From Paracoccaceae bacterium (GTDB lineage Bacteria > Pseudomonadota > Alphaproteobacteria > Rhodobacterales > Rhodobacteraceae), in assembly GCA_003545125.1 (NCBI GenBank), contig DQCI01000164.1:1375-8114 (forward strand): a stretch of DNA of 6,740 bases, written 5' to 3'. Shown here one piece after another: positions 1 through 4,816 of the stretch. Each line of letters opens with the position of its first letter. Positions within the stretch are counted from its first letter, which is position 1. Made by a program: the position numbers and the translations under genes. The notes below the pieces were generated by a model, which was not told where the DNA came from, did no database searches, and worked only from the letters and a program-made list of their open reading frames with translations.

Positions 1-81
1 TCGGAAGACGAGGCGCGGCAGTATTCGCGCGCCAAGGCGAAGCAGATGATCGACGAGCAGGGCGAGGGGCTGTTCGGCTGA
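1..81 (+). CDS. C-terminal end of an unidentified protein (5' end outside window)
   Basis: Frame 1 is open from the first base and stops at TGA 79-81. Only 26 residues are visible, ending in KQMIDEQGEGLFG. The tail is charged and probably helical (Glu, Asp, Arg, Lys and Gln rich) with a short glycine-containing end. I do not recognise the family and assign no function. That this is a real coding end rather than a chance frame is inferred from third-position GC bias and from a GC-rich hairpin just after the stop. Confidence 0.5.
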   Translation, partial: SEDEARQYSRAKAKQMIDEQGEGLFG

Positions 82-87
82 GACCCG

Positions 88-126
88 GGCGGGCGCCTGC
101 GCAGCAGCCTGTGCAGCGGGCCCGCC
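88..126 (+). terminator. GC-rich hairpin after the first gene, possible terminator without T tract
   Basis: GGCGGGC at 88-94 pairs perfectly with GCCCGCC at 120-126, seven nucleotides after the stop at 81. CTGC 97-100 can also pair with GCAG 113-116 inside the loop. There is no T run after the stem, so if it ends transcription it is not a canonical intrinsic terminator. The placement is suggestive; the function is inference. Confidence 0.3.
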
Positions 127-160
127 ACCTGCGTGCCGTGAAGAAACCCCGGGGCCGCCT

Positions 161-190
161 TTGCCCGAATCACCGGACGCGTTCTAGCCT
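161..190 (+). promoter_or_regulatory. Weak sigma70-like promoter candidate for the first YbjN gene
   Basis: TTGCCC at 161-166 and TAGCCT at 185-190 are separated by 18 bp and lie about 27 bp before the ATG at 217. Each hexamer matches the consensus only partly, so this is a candidate based on position. Confidence 0.25.
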
Positions 191-216
191 GCAAGCGAAT
201 GCATCGGGAGATCTCC

Positions 217-837
217 ATGAGACCCACGTCAGCCGCCCTCATCCTGTCCCTCGCCGCGGGCGGGGCAAACGCTCAGGACGTCGCATCGGCGACCGACCCG
301 CAATCGCTGCTCGACCAGTTCGAGGGTCTGGGCATGGCCGCCCGTCTGGAGCCTTACGAGTCCGGGCGGCAGCGGATCCGCGCCAAGGTCGCGGGCGTGA
401 ACTACGCGCTCGCTTTTTATGGCTGCCTTGACGACATGACCGATTGCCGGGGGATGATGTTCACCGCCGGCTTCGACATGGCGGAGCCGGTCGGCTGGGA
501 GGTGGTCAACGACTGGAACGAGACCCGGGTCTATTCGCGCGCCTTCATCGACGAAGAGGGCGACCCTTACGTGCAGATGCCGGTGCCGACCGCCGAAGCG
601 CTCAGCGAGGACGAGATCCGCAGGCTGGTCGACATCTGGGAAAGTGCTGTGATCAAGTTCACCGACACGATCGGGTTCGAGCGCTCCGAGGACAGCGCCA
701 GCGCGGCAACGCCGGCGCCGGGCCAGCCGGTGGCCAGCGGGCAGCCCGCCACGGGCGCAACCGCCACCACCCCCAGCGGCCGGGTGGCGCCGAACAAGGC
801 GGCGGGCGCCGGCGCGCTGGGTGCGAAAGATCAGTGA
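217..837 (+). CDS. Exported YbjN-domain protein with Ala/Pro/Thr-rich C-terminal tail
   Basis: The predicted protein is 206 aa. I chose ATG 217 over the in-frame ATG 199 because GGGAG at 206-210 lies 6 nt before it and because it gives a clean signal peptide: Met-Arg start, hydrophobic core at residues 6-16, ANA|Q cleavage after residue 19. The mature part (about 25-156) looks like the YbjN family, which has a type III secretion chaperone-like fold. The key signature is N-W-N at 99-101, then Y-x-R-A-F and D-E-x-x-D-P-Y at 106-118, and the W-E-x-A-V helix at 141-145. Cys70 and Cys77 form a C-X6-C pair that could make a disulfide in the periplasm. Residues 157-206 are a low-complexity Ser/Ala/Pro/Thr/Gly tail absent from the neighbouring paralogue. 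The molecular role of exported YbjN-like proteins is not known to me; family assignment is by motif recognition only. Confidence 0.8.
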   Translation: MRPTSAALILSLAAGGANAQDVASATDPQSLLDQFEGLGMAARLEPYESGRQRIRAKVAGVNYALAFYGCLDDMTDCRGMMFTAGFDMAEPVGWEVVNDWNETRVYSRAFIDEEGDPYVQMPVPTAEALSEDEIRRLVDIWESAVIKFTDTIGFERSEDSASAATPAPGQPVASGQPATGATATTPSGRVAPNKAAGAGALGAKDQ

Positions 838-896
838 CGGGACGGGGTGGCATGGCCGTGAGGACGTGTGCCGGGTGTGCAGAGTGAAAACACATC

Positions 897-911
897 TTAA
901 CCATGGGTTTA
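897..911. promoter_or_regulatory. Candidate CtrA-type box between the two YbjN genes
   Basis: TTAA 897-900, seven bases, then TTTA 908-911: one mismatch from the TTAA-N7-TTAA site of the alphaproteobacterial cell-cycle regulator CtrA. The first eight bases, TTAACCAT, also match a half-site form reported for CtrA. The box lies 51 bp before the downstream ATG at 962, in a local AT-rich patch of otherwise GC-rich DNA, which suits a promoter. It is also near-palindromic (AACC-ATG-GGTT). The regulatory role is inference. Confidence 0.35.
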
Positions 912-961
912 CACGAATCGCGCCTCGTGCGAGGTTTCCGCAGGCTTTCCCGGGAGTTGAC

Positions 962-1432
962 ATGAGATTCGCATCTACAATCCTTACCGCGGCGCTGGTG
1001 GCTGGGGCGGCCAACGCGCAGAGTTATGTGACCGCGGCTGACCCGCAGACGGTCATAGATCAGCTCCAGACCATGGGATATCGGGCCTCCTACGAGCCCT
1101 ATGATTCCGGACGCCCGCGCGTCCTGACCGGCATCGCCGGGGTCAATACGTCGATCGCGTTTTACGGTTGCCTCGACGACATGAGCAGTTGCCAGACGCT
1201 GATGTTCACCTCCGGCATGGACATGCCTGATGGGTCGAGCACGGCGACGATCAACAACTGGAACCAGTCGCGGATCTACACCCGCGCATTCCTGGATGAA
1301 AACAACGATCCCTATTTTGTCATGCCGATCCCGCGTGGCCAGGACATGAGCGCCGAGGATTTCTCGCGGCTCATGAACATCTGGGAAGATGCGGTGATCG
1401 ACTTCACAGACGAGATCGGCTTCGAACGCTGA
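962..1432 (+). CDS. Exported YbjN-domain protein, short tandem paralogue
   Basis: The predicted protein is 156 aa. ATG 962 is chosen because GGGAG at 952-956 lies 5 nt upstream and because translation from it opens with a typical Sec signal peptide (MRFASTILTAALVAGAANA|Q). The frame is open further upstream, but that extension would be a poor N-terminus. It aligns residue-for-residue, with no gaps, with residues 1-156 of the preceding gene; I count 79 identical positions. Shared features are Cys70 and Cys77, the AFYGCLDDM block, N-W-N at 99-101, the R-A-F-x-D-E segment and the W-E-x-A-V-I-x-F-T-D helix. It ends at the shared GFER and lacks the neighbour's 50-residue tail. A 124-bp gap with a possible CtrA-like site suggests it may have its own promoter. 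The strong terminator after it closes the unit. Function is unknown; a periplasmic location is inferred. Confidence 0.8.
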   Translation: MRFASTILTAALVAGAANAQSYVTAADPQTVIDQLQTMGYRASYEPYDSGRPRVLTGIAGVNTSIAFYGCLDDMSSCQTLMFTSGMDMPDGSSTATINNWNQSRIYTRAFLDENNDPYFVMPIPRGQDMSAEDFSRLMNIWEDAVIDFTDEIGFER

Positions 1433-1476
1433 GGCGGGGGCCCGGCCCCGGCCGCGGTCTTTGAACGGCCTGAGTG

Positions 1477-1506
1477 GAGGCGCCCAAGCGGGCGCCTCTT
1501 TCGTTT
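1477..1506 (+). terminator. Intrinsic terminator after the YbjN pair
   Basis: Perfect 9-bp stem GAGGCGCCC (1477-1485) and GGGCGCCTC (1490-1498) with the four-base loop AAGC, followed by TTTCGTTT (1499-1506). It begins 44 bp after the stop at 1432. This is the clearest canonical terminator in the window. Confidence 0.85.
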
Positions 1507-1550
1507 GGGGCGTGCGGTGTTTGGGGTGTGCGATGTTTGGGTTATGCAGG
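1503..1550. repeat. Three tandem copies of a 16-bp repeat (array A)
   Basis: The copies are GTTTGGGGCGTGCGGT (1503-1518), GTTTGGGGTGTGCGAT (1519-1534) and GTTTGGGTTATGCAGG (1535-1550), drifting away from the first unit. The array starts inside the T tract of the terminator. No gene covers it. It looks like local duplication by replication slippage; no function is claimed. Confidence 0.75.
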
Positions 1551-1573
1551 GCGGTGGTGCCATCGTGACGATT

Positions 1574-1647
1574 GGCCTGCGTCGCGCCGGACCCGCCGGT
1601 TGGCAGGCCCGGTCGTCGGTGCCCGTGGTTTGGCGCACGCCGACCGG
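1574..1647. repeat. Two inverted repeats downstream of the hydrolase pseudogene
   Basis: GGCCTGC 1574-1580 pairs with GCAGGCC 1603-1609, and CCGGTCG 1609-1615 pairs with CGACCGG 1641-1647, the latter extendable with one indel. Both lie beyond the minus-strand stop of the hydrolase remnant and may be relics of its transcription end. The rest of 1551-1664 holds no gene that I can support. Confidence 0.35.
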
Positions 1648-1649
1648 GT

Positions 1650-1671
1650 GCTCAGTTCGGGCGCTCAGTTC
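1650..1671. repeat. 13-bp-period duplication at the pseudogene stop
   Basis: GCTCAGTTC occurs at 1650-1658 and again at 1663-1671, a direct repeat of period 13 spanning the minus-strand stop codon (TGA, 1667-1665). It duplicates the end of the hydrolase frame and is another small tandem duplication in this region. Confidence 0.55.
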
Positions 1672-2097
1672 AGGTTTTGGGTGAAGAAGGCGATGGTGCG
1701 GTCCCAGGCGGGGGGCGTCGCCGCATCGTCGTAACGCGGCGTGGTGTCGTTGTGGAACCCGTGGTTGGCGCCCTCGTAGACATGCGCGGTGTAGGTCTTG
1801 CCGGTCGCCTTCAGCGCGGCCTTGCAGACCGGCCAGTTTGACGAGGTAACCGCGCACCTCGCCGTGGCCGTTCGGGCTCGGGTAGGGGATGTATTCCGGC
1901 ACGATGTCGGGGTCGGTGAAGCTCACCTGGCTGGCCAGCGCGTCGTCGGGGCTGAGCATGTCGAGGAGCGCCACCGCGGTGAGTCCGTCAACCGTTTACT
2001 TGCCCGCACGGTCGAGAAACGCGCGCTTCGACATCAGCCCGTGGGCGAAGACGTCGTAGAGCTCGCGGAGCCCCTGGTCGAAAGTCCTGGCCGTCAT
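1665..2097 (-). pseudogene. Decayed dienelactone hydrolase family gene (nonsense codon, internal deletion, frame change)
   Basis: Read on the minus strand, ATG 2097-2095 opens with a stretch typical of alphaproteobacterial dienelactone hydrolases (ELYDVFAHGLMSKRAFLDRAGK). A TAA at 1998-1996 then stands where relatives usually have Phe. The same frame continues as DGLTAVALLDMLSPDDALA through FTDPDIVPEYIPYPSPNGHG to EVRGYLV, ending near 1840. Coding similarity then jumps frame to WPVCKAALKATGKTYTAH, ANHGFHNDTTPRYDD and a final WDRTIAFF segment, stopping at TGA 1667-1665. From memory of the family (alpha/beta hydrolases near 290 aa), about 140-150 codons are missing at the junction (1836-1842), including the regions for the catalytic Cys and Asp. 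Only the His region (NHGFHND) survives. A functional hydrolase is not expected. An alternative upstream ATG at 2184 has no ribosome binding site. Confidence 0.85.
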
Positions 2098-2177
2098 CCG
2101 TGTCAGGGTCTGTCCGCTCCGCCGCGGAAATGTGACCGGCCGAAGCCCGAGTTTACCATGGCGCCGGATGCGCCCTT

Positions 2178-2183
2178 TTGACA
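2178..2183 (+). promoter_or_regulatory. Perfect TTGACA hexamer upstream of yjbQ (possible -35)
   Basis: TTGACA at 2178-2183 matches the -35 consensus exactly and lies 72 bp before the yjbQ ATG. At 16-18 bp spacing the would-be -10 falls inside the 16-bp repeat array and is GC-rich, with no good hexamer. It may be a promoter altered by the repeats or a chance match. Confidence 0.25.
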
Positions 2184-2187
2184 TTGT

Positions 2188-2235
2188 CGTGCGTGCCCGG
2201 GGGCGTGTCTGCCCGGGGTCGTGTGTGCCCGGACG
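2188..2235. repeat. Three tandem copies of a 16-bp repeat (array B)
   Basis: The copies are CGTGCGTGCCCGGGGG (2188-2203), CGTGTCTGCCCGGGGT (2204-2219) and CGTGTGTGCCCGGACG (2220-2235). The array ends 19 bp before the yjbQ ATG and just before its ribosome binding site, so it would sit in the promoter or 5' leader. It has the same unit length and copy number as array A at 1503-1550, but I cannot align the two units convincingly. Confidence 0.75.
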
Positions 2236-2254
2236 CGCCGGGGGAGGGCGAAAA

Positions 2255-2671
2255 ATGCACAAGGTTTTCACCATCGAGACCCGCGGGGCGGGGCTCTACG
2301 AGGTCACGCGCGATATCGCGGGGTGGGTGGCCCGGGCCGGGCTGGACGAGGCGGTTCTGACCCTGTTCATCCGCCATACCTCGGCCTCGCTGGTGATCCA
2401 GGAAAATGCCGACCGGGATGTGCAGACCGACCTCGAGGCCTTCTTCGCGCGGCTGGTGCCGCCCGCATCCGACCCGTCGATGCGCTATCTCAGGCATACG
2501 CTGGAGGGGCCGGACGACATGCCGGCCCATATCAAGGCAGCGCTGCTGCCGGTCTCGCTCACCATTCCGGTGACAGCCGGGCAGGTGGCGCTCGGCACCT
2601 GGCAGGGGATCTACCTGTTCGAACACCGCAGCGCGCCGCATCGGCGCGAGATCGCAGCGCTGTTGCGCTGA
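2255..2671 (+). CDS. yjbQ: YjbQ/UPF0047 family protein (secondary thiamine-phosphate synthase type)
   Basis: The protein is 138 aa, the usual size for this single-domain family. ATG 2255 is fixed by GGAGG at 2243-2247, 7 nt upstream, and by the standard family N-terminus (KVFTIETRGAGLYEVT). The diagnostic motifs are in order: IRHTSASLVIQENAD at 39-53, YLRHTLEGPDDMPAHIKAAL at 78-97 and LGTWQGIYLFEHR at 113-125. Conserved His41, His81 and His92 are probably the active-site or metal ligands. E. coli YjbQ has been reported to have weak thiamin-phosphate synthase activity, but the family's physiological role is unsettled, so the enzyme name is tentative. The gene stands alone on its strand, between the hydrolase remnant and the convergent dodecin gene 27 bp downstream. 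No clear terminator is visible in that gap. Confidence 0.9.
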   Translation: MHKVFTIETRGAGLYEVTRDIAGWVARAGLDEAVLTLFIRHTSASLVIQENADRDVQTDLEAFFARLVPPASDPSMRYLRHTLEGPDDMPAHIKAALLPVSLTIPVTAGQVALGTWQGIYLFEHRSAPHRREIAALLR

Positions 2672-2698
2672 TCGGGGCCGGGCGCGCGTCTCGGGGCG

Positions 2699-2899
2699 CT
2701 ATTCGAGGACGAAGGTCACCATCATGTTGACCTGGTAGCCGACGATCTTGCCGTCTTCGACGCGGACCTGCTGTTCCTTGATCCAGGCCGAGCGCACGTT
2801 GCGCAGGGTCTCGGCGGCGCGGGTGACGCCCTGTTCGACAGCATCTTCGAAGCTCTTCGTCGATGTCGCGGAAATCTCGGTAACACGTGCAACGCTCAT
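2699..2899 (-). CDS. Dodecin family flavin-binding protein
   Basis: The protein is 66 aa, typical for dodecins, which assemble into hollow dodecamers that bind flavins (riboflavin, FMN, lumichrome) in stacked pairs and are thought to store or quench them. Family features are the N-terminal strand (VARVTEISATS), the helix with KSFEDAV and RAAETLRNV, then the strand SAWIKEQQVRVEDGKIVGYQ and the final VNMMVTFVLE. Trp39 is the expected isoalloxazine-stacking residue and Gln56 the expected flavin-contacting glutamine. The start at 2899 has a strong GGGAGG-type ribosome binding site on the minus strand (complement of 2904-2910). It is convergent with yjbQ and divergent from nrdR-ribD. A perfect inverted repeat lies immediately upstream and may control it. 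Confidence 0.92.
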   Translation of the reverse strand: MSVARVTEISATSTKSFEDAVEQGVTRAAETLRNVRSAWIKEQQVRVEDGKIVGYQVNMMVTFVLE

Positions 2900-2918
2900 T
2901 TTGTCCTCCCTCGGTTCT

Positions 2919-2960
2919 CTTACAAAGTGTTATGTGGTGTGTGTCCGCCGACTTTGTAAG
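2919..2960. promoter_or_regulatory. Perfect 10-bp inverted repeat at the dodecin promoter (operator candidate)
   Basis: CTTACAAAGT (2919-2928) and ACTTTGTAAG (2951-2960) are exact reverse complements separated by 22 bp; their centres are 32 bp apart, close to three helical turns. On the minus strand the upstream arm overlaps a weak -35-like TTACAA. CATAAC (2934-2929) is a possible -10, and the second arm would cover the transcription start, about 20 nt before the dodecin ATG. This layout suits a repressor bound at two half-sites. No known regulator's motif is recognised. Confidence 0.5.
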
Positions 2961-3016
2961 CCCGGCCTGGCCCGGGGCGCCAAAGGCCCGGGTGTTGCAG
3001 CCTTGTCCCCGCATCT

Positions 3017-3039
3017 GGTAGGCCGCAATTCGGGCTACC
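3017..3039. repeat. Imperfect inverted repeat upstream of nrdR
   Basis: GGTAG (3017-3021) and CCG (3023-3025) pair with CGG (3031-3033) and CTACC (3035-3039), with one G-G mismatch and a CAATT loop. It lies upstream of the putative nrdR -10 and could be a protein-binding site. Purely structural evidence. Confidence 0.35.
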
Positions 3040-3064
3040 CAAGACCGGGGCAAGCCCCTATAGT
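3036..3064 (+). promoter_or_regulatory. Candidate nrdR-ribD promoter
   Basis: TATAGT at 3059-3064 matches five of six positions of the -10 consensus, with the weaker TACCCA at 3036-3041 at 17-bp spacing. Transcription would start near 3071, giving a leader of about 57 nt before the nrdR ATG at 3128. Confidence 0.4.
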
Positions 3065-3070
3065 GCCTGT

Positions 3071-3097
3071 GGATAAGTGGGCGAAGACCCACTATCC
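3071..3097 (+). promoter_or_regulatory. Hairpin at the probable 5' end of the nrdR-ribD mRNA
   Basis: GGATA (3071-3075) and GTGGG (3077-3081) pair with CCCAC (3088-3092) and TATCC (3093-3097), with a single bulged A at 3076 and the six-base loop CGAAGA. There is no T tract, so it is not a terminator. It ends 17 bp before the GGAAGG ribosome binding site (3115-3120), which stays free. It may stabilise the transcript or be a DNA operator. Confidence 0.45.
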
Positions 3098-3127
3098 GAG
3101 GTACCAGGCAAGAAGGAAGGGACAGGC

Positions 3128-3598
3128 ATGCGCTGCCCGTTTTGCGGAAATGTCGACACGCAGGTGAAGGATTCGCGCCCTGCGGAGGATCATGTTGCGA
3201 TCCGGCGCAGGCGGTTTTGTCCGGCGTGCGGCGGTCGTTTCACCACCTATGAGCGGGTGCAGTTGCGCGATCTCGTGGTCATCAAGACCAGCGGACGCCG
3301 CGAGGATTTCGACCGCGACAAGCTCGAACGCTCGATCCGGATTTCGATGCAGAAGCGCCCGGTGGAGCCGGAGCGGATCGACCAGATGATCTCGGGCATC
3401 GTGCGGCGGCTCGAGAGCCTTGGCGAAACCGACATCGCCTCCAAGATCATCGGCGAGATCGTGATGGAGACCCTGGCGCGGATCGATACCGTCGCCTATG
3501 TCCGCTTCGCCAGCGTTTACAAGAACTTCCAGGCGGCCGACGATTTCGACAAGTTCGTGAGCGAGCTGCGTCCGATCGACGTGACCGGGGAGGCGTGA
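3128..3598 (+). CDS. nrdR: Transcriptional repressor NrdR (ribonucleotide reductase regulator)
   Basis: The protein is 156 aa, the normal NrdR length. NrdR binds NrdR boxes upstream of ribonucleotide reductase genes and represses them in response to the ATP/dATP ratio sensed by its ATP-cone. The start at ATG 3128 gives the canonical MRCPFCG beginning and is preceded by GGAAGG (3115-3120) at 7 nt. The zinc ribbon is Cys3-x2-Cys6 and Cys31-x2-Cys34, with the basic linker [17 protein letters not shown]. The ATP-cone spans about 48-138: [20 protein letters not shown], then the segment ending [17 protein letters not shown]. All four cysteines are present. It heads an operon with ribD, a common bacterial arrangement, and its stop overlaps the ribD start. 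No convincing pair of NrdR boxes is visible in its own upstream region. Confidence 0.97.
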   Translation: MRCPFCGNVDTQVKDSRPAEDHVAIRRRRFCPACGGRFTTYERVQLRDLVVIKTSGRREDFDRDKLERSIRISMQKRPVEPERIDQMISGIVRRLESLGETDIASKIIGEIVMETLARIDTVAYVRFASVYKNFQAADDFDKFVSELRPIDVTGEA

Positions 3599-3624
3599 CC
3601 GGGGAGGGCGTGACCGGGACTGGC
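3581..3624 (+). repeat. Three tandem 14-15 bp repeats across the nrdR stop / ribD start
   Basis: Copies begin GTGACCGGGGAGGC (3581), GTGACCGGGGAGGGC (3595) and GTGACCGGGACTGGC (3610). Each copy carries a GTG, and the first two also carry a GGAGG. This multiplies possible start codons and ribosome-binding sequences at the gene junction. The one-base difference in length between copies 1 and 2 changes the frame in which the repeat is read relative to nrdR. Confidence 0.75.
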
Positions 3625-4749
3625 TCGACCGAGGCGGGCGACCTCGCGCTCGACCGGCGCCACATGGCCCACGCGCTGGCGCTCGGACGCCGCGGGCTCG
3701 GCAACACCTGGCCCAATCCGGCCGTCGGCTGCGTGATCGCGCAGGGTGCGCGGATCGTCGGGCGCGGCTGGACACAGCCCGGCGGTCGGCCGCATGCCGA
3801 GGTTGTGGCGCTCGCCCAGGCGGGCGCGGCGGCGCGGGGCGCGACGGCTTATGTCACCCTCGAACCCTGCGCCCATCACGGCAAGACCCCGCCCTGCGCC
3901 GACGCGTTGATCGCGGCCGGGATCGCCCGCGTGGTGGTGGCGCTCGGCGATCCCGATGCGCGGGTCAACGGACAGGGGCTGGCCCGGTTGCGGGCGGCCG
4001 GGATCGGTGTGCGCGAAGGCATCGGCGCGGTGCAGGCGCGCCAAGACCAGGCGGGCTTCCTCTCGCGTGTCACACGCGGGCGTCCGTTTGTCACATTGAA
4101 GCTCGCCAGCTCCGTCGACGGCCGCATCGCCACCGCGAGTGGCGAGAGCCGGTGGATCACCGGTCCGGAGGCGCGCCGGGTCGTGCACGCGCTCAGGTTG
4201 CGTCATGACGCGGTGATGGTGGGCGCCGGCACGATGCGGGCCGACGATCCCGCGCTGACCGTGCGCGGGTTCGGCACAGCCCGTCAGCCGGTGCGCCAAC
4301 CGGTGCGGGTGGTGCTGTCGCGTCATCTCGATCTGCCGCTTGACAGCCGGCTCGCGGCCAGCGCGACCGAGACGCCCGTCTGGCTGCTGCACGGCGACCG
4401 CGCCGACCCGGCCCGGGTCGCGGCCTGGGCGGCGGCCGGGGCGGCGCTGTTCGCGGTGCCTGTGCGGCACGGTGCCATCGACCCGCGCGCCGCGTTGGAA
4501 ACGCTTGGCGAACAGGGCCTTACACGGGTGTTCTGCGAAGGCGGCGGCAGCCTTGCGGCGGCGCTGATCGCAGAGGGCCTGGTCGACGAGTTGGTGGGCT
4601 TCACCGCCGGGATCGCGCTCGGCGCCGAGGGCCGTCCTTCGCTCGCGGCGCTGGGGGTGGGTGCGCTTGGCGAGGCGCCACGGTTTGCGCTGGCCGAAAC
4701 CCGCGCTGTCGGTGGCGACGTGATGCACCGCTGGGTCCGGGCCGTCTGA
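3595..4749 (+). CDS. ribD: Bifunctional riboflavin biosynthesis protein RibD (deaminase/reductase)
   Basis: The protein is 384 aa from GTG 3595 and carries out two successive steps of riboflavin synthesis: deamination of the pyrimidine ring of 2,5-diamino-6-ribosylamino-4(3H)-pyrimidinone 5'-phosphate, then NADPH-dependent reduction of the ribose side chain. The deaminase domain (about 20-145) has the zinc/catalytic motif H67-A-E69 and P-C92-x8-C101 ([11 protein letters not shown]). The reductase domain (about 164-380) starts [15 protein letters not shown] and contains [10 protein letters not shown] at 210-219 and [11 protein letters not shown] at 314-324. The start is uncertain: GTG 3595 overlaps the nrdR stop (GTGA) and would be translationally coupled, while GTG 3610 lies in the next repeat copy. 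In both cases GGAGG is only 1-2 nt away, unusually close. ATG 3664 is too far in, because it would cut conserved residues such as DRRHMAHAL. No ribE follows in this window. Confidence 0.96.
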   Translation: MTGEGVTGTGSTEAGDLALDRRHMAHALALGRRGLGNTWPNPAVGCVIAQGARIVGRGWTQPGGRPHAEVVALAQAGAAARGATAYVTLEPCAHHGKTPPCADALIAAGIARVVVALGDPDARVNGQGLARLRAAGIGVREGIGAVQARQDQAGFLSRVTRGRPFVTLKLASSVDGRIATASGESRWITGPEARRVVHALRLRHDAVMVGAGTMRADDPALTVRGFGTARQPVRQPVRVVLSRHLDLPLDSRLAASATETPVWLLHGDRADPARVAAWAAAGAALFAVPVRHGAIDPRAALETLGEQGLTRVFCEGGGSLAAALIAEGLVDELVGFTAGIALGAEGRPSLAALGVGALGEAPRFALAETRAVGGDVMHRWVRAV

Positions 4750-4752
4750 CGC

Positions 4753-4816
4753 GCGCGCCTGCGGCGGTCGGTATTCCCCGGGGGCGCAGCCCCCGCCCTG
4801 CCCGCCGCAGGCGCGC
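4753..4816. terminator. Large nested palindrome after ribD (likely bidirectional terminator zone)
   Basis: Outer arms GCGCGCCTGCGGCGG (4753-4767) and CCGCCGCAGGCGCGC (4802-4816) are a perfect 15-bp inverted repeat. The loop holds a second perfect hairpin, CGGGGGC (4779-4785) and GCCCCCG (4789-4795) around GCA, so the whole can form a cruciform. It starts 4 bp after the ribD stop. There is no T tract. The inner GGGGGC-GCA-GCCCCC resembles a palindrome I recall as common between genes in Rhodobacterales. Confidence 0.6.

Noticed and set aside
199..216. ATG 199 as start of the first YbjN gene
   Set aside because: It would put a polar stretch (MHREIS) in front of the signal peptide and has no ribosome binding site, whereas ATG 217 has GGGAG at 6 nt.
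229..1014. A 261-codon minus-strand open frame across the YbjN genes
   Set aside because: It spans two convincing plus-strand genes and their gap, and its product is low-complexity Arg/Ala/Gly/Pro sequence.
1665..2097. Insertion sequence or phage scar as cause of the hydrolase disruption
   Set aside because: No terminal inverted repeats, transposase fragment or target-site duplication is visible at the junction; a simple deletion plus point changes explains it.
1474..2181. Several plus-strand open frames across the hydrolase remnant
   Set aside because: The minus strand shows clear dienelactone hydrolase segments; the plus-strand frames have no ribosome binding sites or family features.
1503..2235. 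CRISPR array
   Set aside because: The 16-bp units are directly adjacent with no spacers, and no cas genes are present.
3057..3097. NrdR-box pair at the nrdR promoter
   Set aside because: ATAGTG and CACTAT occur as short inverted matches, but they do not form two spaced palindromic boxes of the known type.
2900..3127. FMN riboswitch upstream of the ribD operon
   Set aside because: I do not see the conserved RFN-element core (AGGG...GGTGAAATTC type). The dyads here are unrelated to its multi-branched structure.
3517..4728. A 403-codon minus-strand open frame opposite ribD
   Set aside because: RibD motifs on the plus strand are unambiguous; the antisense product is compositionally biased and unrecognisable.
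3128..4749. A novel defence or mobile system in the window
   Set aside because: All genes with recognisable motifs are housekeeping families. Nothing resembles a nuclease, toxin-antitoxin pair, integrase or reverse transcriptase.
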